64,000 bases of DNA from Diphasiastrum complanatum. Lineage: Eukaryota > Streptophyta > Lycopodiopsida > Lycopodiales > Lycopodiaceae. The position numbers were made by a program, and so were the translations under genes. The notes beneath the pieces are model-generated. The model saw only the letters and a program-made list of their open reading frames with translations, was not told the DNA's origin and searched no databases. Positions 11,266-24,559 of this stretch are shown one piece after another (the stretch's first letter is position 1; the number at the start of each line of letters is the position of its first letter). The DNA is taken from the NCBI GenBank assembly GCA_029204225.1, contig CM055108.1, positions 20,899,644 through 20,963,643 on the forward strand, given 5' to 3'.

Positions 11266-12710
11266 GACTACTGAACCAATTCTTGTTACCTGTCATGTGT
11301 CTTGTGGCTCCCAAGTCAATATACCACACTTGATCATCTTCATTAGATGACAATGCAGATATGAAGATGCTAGAGTCTTCAATTTCACCCTCATCGACAA
11401 AGTTACTTGCTTGTTTTGGTTTTCCCTTGTCTTGTTCCGCCAAGAATTTGCGACATTCACTCTTCCAATGGCCCTTTTCACCACAATGGAAGCACTTGCC
11501 TTTCTTCTTAGTTTTGCTGGAAGATCCCTCATCCTCATGAGACTTGGCAAATTGCTGCTTAGACTTCTTCTTGCCCTTGCCCTTGCCTTGTTTTTGGCAT
11601 GTCGCAAGTGCCTGATCGTCAGTATTTTGACGTCTAGCTTTCACCATTTCTCGTCGTTGCTCTTTCTGCATCAAGATTCCTATGAGTTCGTCAAAGGTTG
11701 GCAATCTTTCTCTTGATGTTATTCTGCTCACAAACATCTGATAGAGTTCTGCAATGTCGCACAATGCATTGTGCACTAGCTCCACATCACGTATGCGCTC
11801 ACCGATATAATGCAGTTCATCTCTCATTGTCTTGATTCTAGTCATATAAGTCTGAATGTGCTCTCCTTGCTCCATGCGGACACTTCAGTTTTGACTTCAA
11901 AAACATGATTCTTGACGGATTTGTCTCGAACTGCTCCTTTAGCACATCCCATGCCTGTTTGGGTGTAACAACATCACAAATGTGGGTAATGATGTGATCC
12001 TTGACTGACAAGTTAATGAAGGTCAAATCCTCATCTTTTTGTCGAACACTTTGATATTCGCTTCATTTGGCGGCCTTCTCTCATCACCTGTGACGACTTC
12101 CCACATGTCTTTCTCCATCAGTATGTTTTTCATTTTGAATTTCCACACTACATAGTTGGAAATCTCGTCCAATTTGCTACTTTAACTCAAAATGGACTCT
12201 CTCATATTTCTCATCGCAAAACTGCTTGAAACTTCTGCCATAGGCTTAAAGTAGTATGCCGAGGCCAACTGTGATGTCAAAAGTTGAAAATAATGACTTG
12301 CACTTTCTCCCTTACTAGGTCACTCGCCGCTTTTCTACCAAATTGAAATCCAAATCGGCGTCGCCTTCCGAAATGCACTCAGTCGTCAACTCCCAACTAC
12401 GTGCCCAATGGAATGGTGAAATCACTTTTGACGCACTCTGAACACTTTCTCCACTGCAATCACTCTAATTTCCTATACCATACTTGCAGGTACAGTCCGG
12501 GTGCCCTTCGTTTGGAGTCCGTAGCCCTTTGTTGGAGTCAAAACGGATAAAGGAGGTGAATTTAAGACCTTTTTATCATTTTGAACTATTTCTTCAGAGT
12601 GAAGAAACTTCACACTTCAAGAAACTTGGGACCCAACTCAACTTTCAAATTGAAAATTTTTAATGAAGTTGAAGTTCTATTTGCCTTTCAACTTCTCATG
12701 GGTCCACTTC
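11266..12710 (-). mobile_element. Inverted 5' half of a second copia A copy
   Basis: The reverse complement is nearly identical to copia A from its leader (about 3190) through gag and zinc knuckle to the protease (homology ends at about 4662 of copia A, in TTCAGTAGT). Gag starts at 12214 on the minus strand. 11875-11267 is an open frame holding CFHCGEKGHWKSEC; the protease motif reads DLGATRHMTG, so Ser of DSG is changed to Leu. The other half of the same family lies forward at 13227-15836. The region equivalent to 4663-5535 of copia A is missing from both parts. Confidence 0.92.
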
Positions 12711-12848
12711 ACCCATATCCAAAGATGGGTTTCAATCCTATTGTGCTAGTTTTGAGGTCTAGCTATTACTGCTGCTAAGGAAGTCATGTTCCCTTGTCTG
12801 CAATATCGATCAATCTTTGGTGGTAAACCACCCAAGAACCATTCGATC

Positions 12849-13226
12849 TACATATCAATGGGATATACACCGGTTAGTTTTCCTATAAGATTATTGACCT
12901 TTCGTGTATATTTTCGAAGGGATTCTTTAGTTTTCTTCTTAATATTGTCCAGACATCCGAGAATTCTAGATTTATAACTAGTTTTTCTGAACTGGTTCAT
13001 AAATGCATCTTTCAATAGTAACCATGTTCTCACATGGCCTGGTCCAACTTGACTATACCATATGTGTGCTTGCTTTCTCAGTAGTCCAGGAAAGATTCAC
13101 AGTTTGTCTACGTCAGTTCCTTCGTTATTTGCATTAACAATCGACTCAAATTCCGAGACATAGCTATCTACATCATCTAAAGTAGTTCTTTCAAAATAAT
13201 CATACTTAATTTTTGAAATAGAAGTG
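12849..13226 (-). pseudogene. gag: Gypsy gag fragment, minus strand
   Basis: Minus-strand frames read LDDVDSYVSEFESIV, then FPGLLRKQAHIWYSQVGPGH and MNQFRKTSYKSRI. This is the retrotransposon gag domain pattern (conserved Trp-Tyr, then a Phe-rich helix). One stop separates the frames at about 13098. It is sandwiched between the inverted and forward halves of the broken copia A copy, and probably is the displaced gag of the forward gypsy pol that resumes at 15837. Confidence 0.75.
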
Positions 13227-15836
13227 ACCAGATCTATGCTAGCTGAGATGAAACTACCAAAAGATTTTTGGTCAGAAGCATGCAATACGACAATCTATCT
13301 TCAAAATATAAGTCCTACCATTGCCATACCAAAGATAACACTTGAGGAAGCATTAACGAAGAAGAAGCCAAAGGTGAACCACTTGCAAATCTTTGGATGT
13401 AAGGCCTTTGTACACATTCCCAAGGAAGAGAGACGTAAACTTGATGTAAAAGCTATCAAGTGTATATTCCTAGGATATGATGATCGTGTGAAGGGCTATA
13501 GTGTTTTGATCTAGTGGAAAACAAAATCCATGTAAGCCGTGATGTTATCTTTGATGAATCCAAGATGTATGAAGACGAGGATGCTGAGAAGATAGACACA
13601 TCCAGTGGGAAAGATGGTATAGTGAGGATACCTCTTGATGATGATCCATTTATTGACTTTCCAAGTGATGAACATGAGGATACATCTCAAGATACTACTA
13701 CTCAACCTCAAGAGACAGGTTGGAGAGGTAGAGACAAACCTTTTGGTGCAAGAAGGATTGAAGTTGCAGGTGACAAACGCAAGGAGAAGGATGTACCATG
13801 GGATACATTTTCACCAGGAAGCCGATCACCTGACAGGAAGCTCCCTAAGTGGTTTGAGAGATTGTTAGAGAGCCGCGACATGGATGACTGTCCAGGATCA
13901 TCTAGCCAAGGAGAGCTACAAAGATCAACAAGAAAGAAGATACAACCTGAAAGGTATGAAACAAATTATGCTCTCTTATCTAGTATTATTCAAAGCAAAG
14001 AACCTTCGACTTATAGTGAAGCGAAGGATGATGACATTTGGGTCAAGGCCATGGGAGTGGAGATGGAGTCAATTGCTAAGCATAGCACATGGGACTTAGT
14101 AGAACCACCAGTTGGCAAGAAACCCATTGGTTGCAAATGGGTATACAGGACTAAGTACCATGCAGATGGAAGTATAGCAAAGCACAAGGCAAGATTGGTG
14201 ATCAAAGGGTATGCACAAAGTAAAGGCATCGACTACGAGGAGACCTTTGCGCTGATATGTAAGTGGAATACTCTACATCTACTTGTTGCTTTCGCTTCAC
14301 ATTTTGGTTGGCCTTTGCATTAGATGGATGTAAAATCTGCTTCTCTAAATGTTAGAAGAAGAGGTGTTCATGGATCAACCTGAAGGCTTTGTAGCGAAAG
14401 GACAGGAGAATAAAGTATGTCGCTTGAAGAAAGCACTTTATGGTCTTAAACAGGCACCACGTGCATGGTATAGCAGGATTGATGCCTACTTTTGTTCAAA
14501 GGGGATGGTGAGAACACATTCTGGTCCAAATCTGTATGTCTTATGATTTGATGGTATGGTTTCTTTGATTGCTCTTTATGTTGATGACTTGATTATTACA
14601 GGAAATAATCAAGAGATGATAGACATGATCAAGAAAGACCTCATGGAACAATTTGAGATGATAGATCTCAGCTTGATGCATTATTGCCTTGGAGTAGAGG
14701 TGTGGCAAAAAGGACACGAAGTGGGTTCAACACAGATGAAGTATGTCAAAGAGTTGCTGCACAAGTTTAGGTTGGAAGTGAATACTCCTATTGAACCAGG
14801 TAAAAAGCTTTCTAAGCTTGATGAGTCACAGTCATTTGACGCTATGCTGTATAGGCAGTTAGTAGGGAGCTTGATTTACCTTACCACGACTAGACCAAAC
14901 ATATGCTATGTTGTTGGTATTGTAAGTCAGTTTATGGCAGCACCTACGAAAATACATTGGAAGGCAACTAAGCACATTTTGCATTATGTAAAAGGCACTT
15001 CAGATTATGGCTTAATTTACATGAAGCATGAGGGTTTACCTGAGTTGTGTGGCTATGTGAATGCGGATTGGGGAGGTGACTATGATGATCGTAGATCCAC
15101 CATAGGGTATGTATTCCAGTTTTGTGGCAATTGCTTTTCCTGGTCTAGTAAGAAGCAAAGTACAATTACTCTATCCACCACAAAAGCAGAGTATAAGGCA
15201 ATGTGTAGTGCAACACAAGAAGCTATATGATTAAGACAAATCTTGGAAGAATTGGCATGAAGCAGAAAAATCTCCCAACTTTACATAGCGACAGTCAAAT
15301 GGCATTCAGCTAGCAAAGAATTTAGTGTTCCATGCGAGAACCAAACACATTGAGATTCAGTATCACTTTATACGTGAGAGGCTGCTGAGTCGTAAAATTC
15401 ATGTTGTTCATTGTAGTACGGAAAAACAACTAGCTGATCTTTTCACTAAGCCACTTGTTGGAGAAAAGTTTAATAAGTTTAGATCAAAGCTTTTTGTACT
15501 TAAAGTTTGTTGAGTTTAAAGCTATGTATATGACTGTATAAAAAGTAGACTCTACTTGAAGAGAGAGAGTTAGAATTAAAGTAGAATCACTGTGCTACTG
15601 TATTGTGGGTCCTACCAGTCGATAAGGATCAGTTGGCCTTGCCACGAGGCAAGTCGACTGGACACGCGTCCCGCCAATGGCAACCTAGGTCATGCATGGG
15701 TTGCTTGAGTGAACAACTATATGTACAGTGTAATTTCATTAGAAATACAATTACTATGTGAGCTTGCTGGGGAGAGTGTTTTCTATCTGCGTTACTGTGT
15801 AGCATGATCTGTGTCCCTATTCGAAGCAAATTCTAA
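13227..15836 (+). mobile_element. Forward 3' half of the second copia A copy
   Basis: Begins abruptly at the equivalent of copia A 5535, in the integrase, and runs through RT and RNase H to a full 3' LTR. 13514-14323 encodes the linker and the RT start (KKIQPERYETNY, GCKWVYRTKYHADGS). A TAG at 14321 and a small deletion near 14350 break the FLNGELEEE segment. 14556-15230 carries LYVDDLIITG and RNase H up to a TGA shared with copia A. 15325-15513 is the RNase H tail. All frames are broken. Confidence 0.93.
15570..15836 (+). repeat. 3' LTR of the second copia A copy
   Basis: 267 bp, closely similar to 7896-8166, beginning TTAGAATT after a GA-rich purine tract and ending AATTCTAA. The gypsy protease sequence starts immediately to its right, showing that this copia had inserted into the gypsy element. 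Confidence 0.9.
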
Positions 15837-16238
15837 GTCTTGGCGCACCTGAAATTGATGTTACCATTGCTGGGTGCTTGATTGAAAAAGTGCTGATAGA
15901 CTTTGGTTAAAGTGTGAACATAATAACAGAAGACATAGCTCATGCTTTGGGGCTGACTAACATTCAACCAACACAGCGAAATATCAAGTTAGTAGATTCG
16001 ACGCGACAAAAGCCTGTTGGAGAATTGAAGGATGTCATTGTTTACATTCAAGCCAAGCCTTTTATAATGAATTTTATAGTTATCAAACCACTTGGTTTGC
16101 CATCTTATTCTGTGCTAATTGGACGGCCCTGGCTTTATCAATCAAATGCAAATGTTCATTGGAAATCCAAAGAGTTGAGATTTCAAACTAGTGAGACCAA
16201 TAATCGAGGTAAGCCAGCAGAACAAATAGTCACCTAGA
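15837..16238 (+). pseudogene. pol: Gypsy aspartic protease, forward element
   Basis: The frame gives a retropepsin-like fold: IDFG at the active site followed by a stop codon (TAA at 15909-15911) where Ser is usual, then NIITEDIAHALGL, and SYSVLIGRPWLYQSNANVHW near the flap/C-terminal part. Such proteases cut the Gag-Pol polyprotein. The stop inside the active-site loop makes it non-functional. Confidence 0.75.
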
Positions 16239-18056
16239 GTCGTGACAAATACGAAGGTGAAACTCCTTTGTCTGACACCAGTTTTACCTCAGAAGATTCT
16301 TCTTATGCACTAGATATTTTTTCCAATGCATCTGACATTGAAGTGCAATATTTTAAATGCTATGAGAATACTGACAAAGAAGAATTCTTCGATGCCTGCA
16401 ATGCTGAAGCAGATGTTTTGAATAAAGAAATAAAAGTTGCAGTCAAGAATTCTGAAGAGTCTGATGAAGATTCAAATGACAAATTTGACGAATTTGAACA
16501 AGAATTTGGAAATAGGAACCAGGCTGACAACAAGAATATATCTATGGAGTCAACCATGCATGAAATTCATGGCCATACTAAGGCCAGTATGACAGATGAT
16601 ATCATTCTACCAGATTCTACTGTACTAATTGAGCTTGCACCTGGCAGATTTGTGCATGTTTCAAAGTCACTTGGAGAGACAGAATTAGCTGAATTCACAG
16701 ACTTGTTGGAGGAGTACCAGAATGTATTTGCTTGGTCGCTTGATAATTTGAAAGAAATACTTGCAAAATTCGAAGAGCACCGTATTGATCTTAAAGAAGA
16801 TGCTATACCTATTCGACAGAGACAATATCGTCTCAATCCAAAGTACTCCCTCATGGTGAAAGACGAACTCAACAAGCACCTTAAGGCAGGTATTATTTAT
16901 CCTGTCTTAAGTAGCAGATGGGTGTCTCCCATTGTTGTTGTTCCAAAGAAGAAGACTAGCAAAATAGGAATATGCTAGGATTTTCGAAAGCTTAATGCTG
17001 TCACAAGGAAGGATCATCATCCTTTATCCTTCACTGATTCTATCTTAGATCAGGTTGCTGGTCAAGACATTATAGTTTATGTGACGGTTTCTCTGGTTAT
17101 AATCAGGTTGGAGTGAGAAAGGATGATTATTCAAAGACCACGTTTACTACAGATTGGGGCACTTATGCCTACAACAAACTGCCCTGTGGTCTTTGCAACA
17201 CACTAGCGACTTTTCAGCTAATTATGATGTTAATTTATGCTACCTTCCTAAGAACATTTCTTGAAATTTTCATTGATGATTTCTATGTTTATAGTGATAT
17301 AAAAACACATCTACAGAAGCTGAAACTTACATTGCAACGATGTCGAGATACTTGTTTATCGCTTCACCCAGAAAAATGTTTTTTTGGTATGAAAGAAGGA
17401 ATTTGACTTGGACACAGAATATCAAATAGAGGTCGATAAAGATAAAGTCGAGCTTGTAAAGAACCTCCTGATACCAACAAGTCTACATGAACTAAGAGCT
17501 TTCTTAGGACATGTTGGCTACTATCGGAGATTTATCCAAAATCATGTCTCTATTGCTGCTGCTCTTATGCATCTACTCAAGAAACAAGTGGAATACTTGT
17601 GGATGAATGAACAGTAGAATGCATTCGAAGAATTTAAGCAGAGGTTGATCAATGCTCCTATTCTGAGACCACCCAACTGGGCTATTTTTTTTCATAGTTA
17701 TGTTGATGTTTCTACATTTGTTATTGGCGTCTGTCTGAGCTAGAAGGATGATCAGAAGAAAGATCATCCCATATACTATACAAGTTGACAACATGCCTCG
17801 AAGAAGAATTATTTGGCTACAAAAAGGGAAGCACTCGGAATAATTTTTATTGTTAAAAAATTTCAATATTATTTGCTGGGATATGCTTTCATTTTTCATG
17901 TTGATCACTATGCTCTAAAGTATATTGTGAAGAAACCAGATTTATCAGGACGAATTGCTCGATGGATTCTACTTCTGCAATAATTCACTTATCAAGTAGA
18001 ACGTTGCCAAGGAAAATATCATTCGAATGCTGATTATTTATCGCGACTCAGCACAT
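16239..18056 (+). pseudogene. pol: Gypsy reverse transcriptase and RNase H, forward element
   Basis: An acidic linker (16268-16560) leads to RT: NVFAWSLDNLKEI, AGIIYPVLSSRWVSPIVVVP, DFRKLNAVTRKD, then after a frameshift near 17090 FTTDWGTYAYNKLPCGL and the catalytic EIFIDDFYVYS (FIDD in place of YxDD). After another shift near 17405, LRAFLGHVGYYRRFI marks the end of RT. RNase H follows with YVDVSTFVIGVCL, TKREALGIIF and FHVDHYALKYI. Stops at 16976, 17618, 17741, 17786 and 17983 show decay. Confidence 0.9.
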
Positions 18057-18259
18057 GAAAAGTTGAAAAACCAATTAATGATGGACGAAAATTTATTCAA
18101 AATTTCATCTACAAATTTGTTATATTCTGATGTCATTACTTATCTCAAGGATCAGATATATCCGAATGGATATGATTTGGAGAAAAAGACAGTTTTTCAA
18201 TATAAGGTAGCACCTTGTACTATTATTAACAATGTCCTGTACAAGCTTGGTGTTGATCA

Positions 18260-19258
18260 TCAACTAAGAAGATGTCTTGAAACCGAAGATATTAAAAAGG
18301 TTGTACAAGTCTTACATTCAGAAGATGCTAACGAACACTTTGTTTTAAAGAACACTATTAATAAAATATTGACTACCAAGTACTAGTGGCCAACTATGTT
18401 CAAGGATGTATCGAATTATATACGTTCGTGTGATCCATGCCAGAGAACTAGAAAGCCAACAAAGGCAATGAATTGGCCGTTGACACCAATCCTACGTCTT
18501 GCACCATTTGAGAAGTGGGGGATTGACTTTGTTGGTCCAATCAAACTCGTGACTAAACATACTAAGTGTCGTTATATTCTTGTTGCAATGGATTATGCTA
18601 TAAAGAACGTTGAAGTAGAAGCGACGAAACAAAATGATGCAAAAACTGTCGTAGCATTCTTATTCAAAACTATAATCACAAGATACGATTGTCCTCTTGA
18701 ACTAGTTAGTGATCATGGTACACATTTTTTAAATGACACAATACGGTTGTTGACAACGTATTTTTTGATTAAACATAGAAAGACAACCCCTTATAATCCA
18801 AAAGCAAATGGGTTGACTGAAAGAGCTAATGAAATACTTTGCAAGATCCTTAACAAGATTACTATTGCATATCCGACTGATTGGAATCAAAATTACCTTC
18901 AATTCTCTGGGCTTATTGAAACACATAGAAGATTACAACGAAGCAAACACCATATTTTCTTACTTATGGTATGCCTATTGAATTTGAGGTGACAACTTTT
19001 CGTATTCAAGCTCAACGAACAGATGCTAAATGTATTAACGAAAGTTTGATGACTATTGAAGAACTATATGAAGCTCGTGTAAACTCACAAACACTAACGG
19101 AGGAAATCCATGAACAACGAAAGAAAAAGTATGATAGTCGTATCAGGAAAAGTGATCTTAAAGCTGATGACTTTGCGCTGATCTATGATAGAGATGTTCG
19201 AGAAGGTGAACTATTATTGACACAAATTAATGGGTCCAGACTCAAGAAATATTATCTT
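18260..19258 (+). pseudogene. pol: Gypsy integrase, forward element
   Basis: Zinc-binding region with CDPCQRTRK, then the core with Asp in WGIDFVGPI, Asp in LVSDHGTHF and Glu in GLTERANEI, so the DDE triad is readable. A frameshift near 18970 leads into the C-terminal domain, ending in INGSRLKKYYL, a typical gypsy integrase tail motif. One TAG (18384-18386) interrupts the zinc region. Integrase joins element cDNA to the host chromosome. Confidence 0.9.
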
Positions 19259-19263
19259 TGACC

Positions 19264-19690
19264 CAAAAAAAATTTTCTCATTCTTTTCTACGATCTTTCT
19301 GAAATTTTTCGATTTTTCTCCTATCTTTTCTAGAATTGTTCTTGAATTTTCTACCACTTTCTAGCATTCTCTTTCTAGCATTTTTCTAGAATTTTTCTCC
19401 AACTTGTCGAGAATTTTTCTAGTATCTTTCTCCAATTTTTTGAGAGTTTTTCTAGTACCTTTATCCAATTTTTTTGAGAAATTTTCTACCTACAACCTTT
19501 TGAGAACTTTTTTTTAGTATCTTTCTTTCATTTTTTGAGAATTCTTCTATTATATTTTTATTTATGAGATTGTTTTGAAAATTTTTTGCGAGTTCTTTTC
19601 TATCATCTTTTTTAGAATCTTTTTGAGAATATTTTGAAAATCTTTCTAGAAATTTTCGAGAATCTTTCTACATAAAAACGGATTTATTTT
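19264..19690 (+). repeat. T-rich degenerate tandem repeat
   Basis: About 20-25 diverged units of the kind TTTTCTAGAATTTTTCTCC, roughly 17-25 bp each, begin within a few bases of the gypsy integrase stop. A T-rich block of this kind could be a decayed 3' untranslated region. No coding sequence. Confidence 0.65.
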
Positions 19691-19804
19691 TTATTTCTTT
19701 TTATTATTTCCATTTTATAAACTGTCTTACCATCATTAAGACTAATCGTCAAATCATATTTTGAAACTATGAGCAATGCACGTCATTAATAACGGAAATG
19801 ACAG

Positions 19805-20580
19805 ATGACACGTCATCATCCTCTCCACACTACCACTGCATATCATAGTCATTTTCTATTTTCTCCTCACACTTTATTCTTGCATTTTTTATGTTTTCTT
19901 ATGATCACTATCTTTGCGATCAAACATTCTATTACGACTTGTTGCAATCTGCGAAGTTTTCGTCATTTATTTGACAAAATGGCTTCTGGATCCAGCTCTT
20001 CTATTACCTGGAAAGCATGCGTAGGAATCTGGCTGGAAACAATCCAGTCCCTTCTGGATCAATGCAGGTTGGAAAGCTTGAAGGTGGAACCTTTAATCAT
20101 CCTTTCCGAAGTCAGTACTGAGTTCGTGAATTCCATCCACTCAGTATCTGATGTGGATTTTAAAGTCCATGTGTGAGACAAGTTTTTCTCTGTCTCTGAG
20201 AAAGTGTTCTCCATGGCTTTGGGTTTACCACTTGATGGTAAAATTATTTCTACAAATAGAGATGCAGTGGATGAAGACACCTATTTTCTGAGCAACTACT
20301 TCGTGTCTAGCAACACCTATATGAAGTAAGCTCATGTCAACATTATGAACCATTTCAGTGTTTTCCTATCGTCTCAACTCATCTGGTACATCAGGTTGCT
20401 GGGAGCTGTGCAGTGTTGCATCCCGCAGGGGTTTGGAAAACTTCACGGCCGTGTAGAAGGGCATGGTGATTTGAGCTTGTAGGAGATTGGAAAGAACCTC
20501 TATTTCTCATGGCGGTTGCCCTTGCGTAGGTAACTAGGTGGATGGCGGAGTAGAAATCCTAGCTTTAGCTCTATCAAACT
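19805..20580 (+). pseudogene. Unidentified coding-like remnant downstream of gypsy pol
   Basis: A frame open from 19805 to 20176, with a likely start MASGSSSSITWKACVGIW at 19979, continues past a TGA as DKFFSVSEKVFSMALGLPLD and further coding-like sequence to about 20520. I do not recognise the fold with confidence. The phrase resembles the N-terminal part of the extra (envelope-like or plant transposon protein) frames sometimes found after integrase in plant gypsy elements. That is an inference from position and style, not a domain match. Confidence 0.35.
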
Positions 20581-20835
20581 CATCTCGGAACTCATGGTAT
20601 TGCCTTTCAACTTCTACAAGGTCAGGGTAAGATTGTGAAATCATGGAAGTATTAGCATGAGGGTGTGGTTGCGTTGGGTCCTTGTTCTCATCTAAGGCCT
20701 GATGTTGCACGTGTGTGACAGCATGCAACAGCTCTTCTGATATCCTATGTGCATGCATGCAAACAAAAACTGCTAGAATGGAAAAATAGACCATGAAAAC
20801 GAAATCTTAATCAGATGGAAGAAGATTATCAAGAG

Positions 20836-20848
20836 CAGTGATGCCAAT
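20836..20848 (-). promoter_or_regulatory. Possible degenerate primer-binding site, minus strand
   Basis: The reverse complement reads TTGGCATCACTGC and abuts the minus-strand end of the LTR-like repeat 20849-21785. It resembles TTGGTATCAGAGC with three or four changes. If real, the repeat is a 5' LTR on the minus strand. Confidence 0.35.
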
Positions 20849-21785
20849 GTTTGTTGGTTCTGCCGGCCACTGTTTTCTATCAGCCTACGTCTACCTACTT
20901 CTAATTCTCTGATTTGCAGTATAATGGCAGCACAATAGTGATGTACCCGCCTGTCAGTTGGTACATCTACGACCTAATCTCGATCCTACTGACAATGGAT
21001 GTTCAACTTCGATCTGGATCTCTCAAATTTTGGATTCCTACGTTCTACCGTCTATTTTAGATGTTTCTTGAGTGCTTATAGAGTGTAGATTATTGCTACA
21101 CTAATCTAAGTAAGAACAGAGAATGGAATTGAAGATATACCTATTGGAAACATCATAATCAACAAAACCAAACAACTTAACTCCACAATCCTACAAAGTA
21201 CTTACTACAATTACCACTCAACAATTGTAACAAGAACTCCTCAGGGAGTCAAGCACTAAGCAACATTAGATCAGAATGGTATTGATCTACCACAAGGCCC
21301 TACACATCTACCTGATCGTAATCACAAATTCAAACTTTTAAGAGAAAGAATCAACAACAAACATGTTCATACACCAATACTCAAACTTAATGCATGAAAA
21401 TGGAACATAGAAGGAATGCAAATAGGAAGATCTTCAATTAGCAATGAAACATCATTTCGGTACAATATCTAGTGCTCTGTTGAATCTAATTTTACAATAC
21501 TTTGGATTCCACCACTTACAATTGAGTGAACCTCAATCTATAAGAATTTGAGATCCACCTTTTACTTAATAATAGGAGGCCTCTTTATTAAAAAAATCAC
21601 AACTTAAGTTGAGATAGTCTAAATTGCTAGCTCCCACATGGCTATCCACCTTTTGGCACTTGCCATGGGGCTCACAACTGTACATTTGGCCTAGCACTAA
21701 TAATTCTCATGCTCTCAGACTTGGCTCTCAACTTCATTTCAACTGGAAGCCCTTTGAGTGGAGAGGTTCTACATCAACACCTCTA
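20849..21785 (-). repeat. LTR-like long repeat, copy 2
   Basis: Second copy of the sequence at 613-1683, same orientation, about 937 bp, shorter because of two internal deletions. Both copies share TAGAGG just before TGTTGATG on the minus strand, so the true start may include it. The pair may be the two LTRs of one large minus-strand element now filled with nested insertions, or two independent insertions. Confidence 0.65.
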
Positions 21786-21892
21786 GGCATGGCATCAGCT
21801 AACAAGGAGAGAGAGAGGGGGGAGAGACTGGGTGATTGAGAGGAGAGGAGCAAGGAGAAAGGGGAGAGAGTGAGAGAGGGCGTTGTTGGGAG

Positions 21893-22384
<492 letters not shown>

Positions 22385-22670
22385 CTATAATTGGGTGCAT
22401 AATATCTTCGTAAGCGGCTTCCATTGACTAGGTTTCCTTATAGAGATCCATCTAGATATTCTAATTGGACTGCTCCATTAAGCTATATCTCGACTACTCA
22501 ATAGGGATCTTCTCCACTAAATTTTAACTTATCTTTATGAGCCCTGTCATTGTATAGCAAGCATAGTTCCCCTTGGGTAGGTAGTTCTTTCTCAATTAGC
22601 GATCATGCCATGCCTTCTTCCTGCTCTTCTCGGCTAACATAGCTTGTATGGACAAGAACCTGGTCTCATG
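22385..22670 (-). pseudogene. Gypsy integrase C-terminal fragment
   Basis: The minus strand reads ETRFLSIQAMLAEKSRKKAW, then, after several stops, NGAVQLEYLDGSL and VNGSRLRRYYAP. This matches the tail of gypsy integrases such as the one at 8800-9255. It joins directly to a copia integrase piece at about 22690. Confidence 0.7.
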
Positions 22671-22689
22671 AGGGTTCATGAATTTGTGT

Positions 22690-22995
22690 AGTCTCTATGT
22701 GTAGACATTCTCATAATCTTTGATGAAGAACCAAGCTTTAAAGCTATTCCATGCCATTTTGGATTCACACTGTTGTCATTGGTTGAGTAGTAGTCTTTGA
22801 ATTCATTCGAGATGTATTTACCGCCATTGTCGCTCCTTAGTGCTTTGATCTTCTTGCATGTCTGCAACTTAGCATTTTCCTTGTACTTCTTGAAGAATTC
22901 GAAAGCTTCATATTTGTGCTTCAGAAAATATACAATAGTTCTTTTAGAATAGTCATCTATAAAAGTAATAAAGAATTTTGCACCAAGCAGTGACA
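22690..22995 (-). pseudogene. copia integrase core fragment
   Basis: The minus strand encodes FFITFIDDYSKRTIVYFLKH followed by KKIKALRSDNGGKYISNEF, the middle of a copia integrase core containing its second catalytic Asp. Both ends are truncated. Closest in style to copia B at 27960-28220. Confidence 0.85.
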
Positions 22996-23977
<982 letters not shown>

Positions 23978-24459
23978 ACAGGATTTCAAGATATTCAATA
24001 TATCCCAAGCTTCTTTCGAGGATTGGGCTTGTCTAATATGGCCAATTTGTGTGTCTGAGATGTTAAGGGTGATCAAGGTGAAAGCCTTGCCATCCTTGAG
24101 CTTCCACTTGGAAATGGCTTGCTCATCGACATTGGGAATTAGTTCGGTTCCATAAACTATTTTCCAAAGTTCTTTGTCCATCAGTACTACTCTCATCTTG
24201 AATTTCCACAAGTGGTAAATTGAACCATCAAGTTTGTCTTCCATTAGAGCAGGCTGTGGTTGCGAATCCATCTGGAATTTCAGAATGAGTGTATGCAGAT
24301 GGTAGATTGTATGATTGAAAACAACATGTAACAATGAAGGAGTTTTCATAGGTCCACATATATCTGTGTGACCAACATATAGTAGACATTTTACCGTATG
24401 CATATGGTTTGATCTAAAAGGAATCCTAGTCTGCTTTCCAAAAATGCAGCTATGACACA
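23978..24459 (-). pseudogene. Scrambled copia fragment: pre-integrase followed by gag start
   Basis: One minus-strand open frame first reads CHSCIFGKQTRIPFRSNHMH and DICGPMKTPSLL, which is the end of the pre-integrase region. After a short unrelated linker it reads MDSQPQPALMEDKLDGSIYH and FKMRVVLMDKELWKIVYG, which is the start of copia gag. In an intact element gag lies far upstream of integrase, so the order is reversed. The family is copia B, judged from 27880-28010 and 26900-27010. Confidence 0.8.
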
Positions 24460-24559
24460 TAGAGAGAGATTGATCTTATTAGAAGGATAATCGAGATCAA
24501 GAACCAGAAATCATCGGTACTACCGTGATTACGTAGCCAAACATTTAGAATTGAATTAT

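Noticed and set aside
20534-20794. Minus-strand frame just after the primer-site-like sequence, considered as a gag start
   Set aside because: No gag motif; the length is within chance and the neighbouring plus-strand coding remnant overlaps it.
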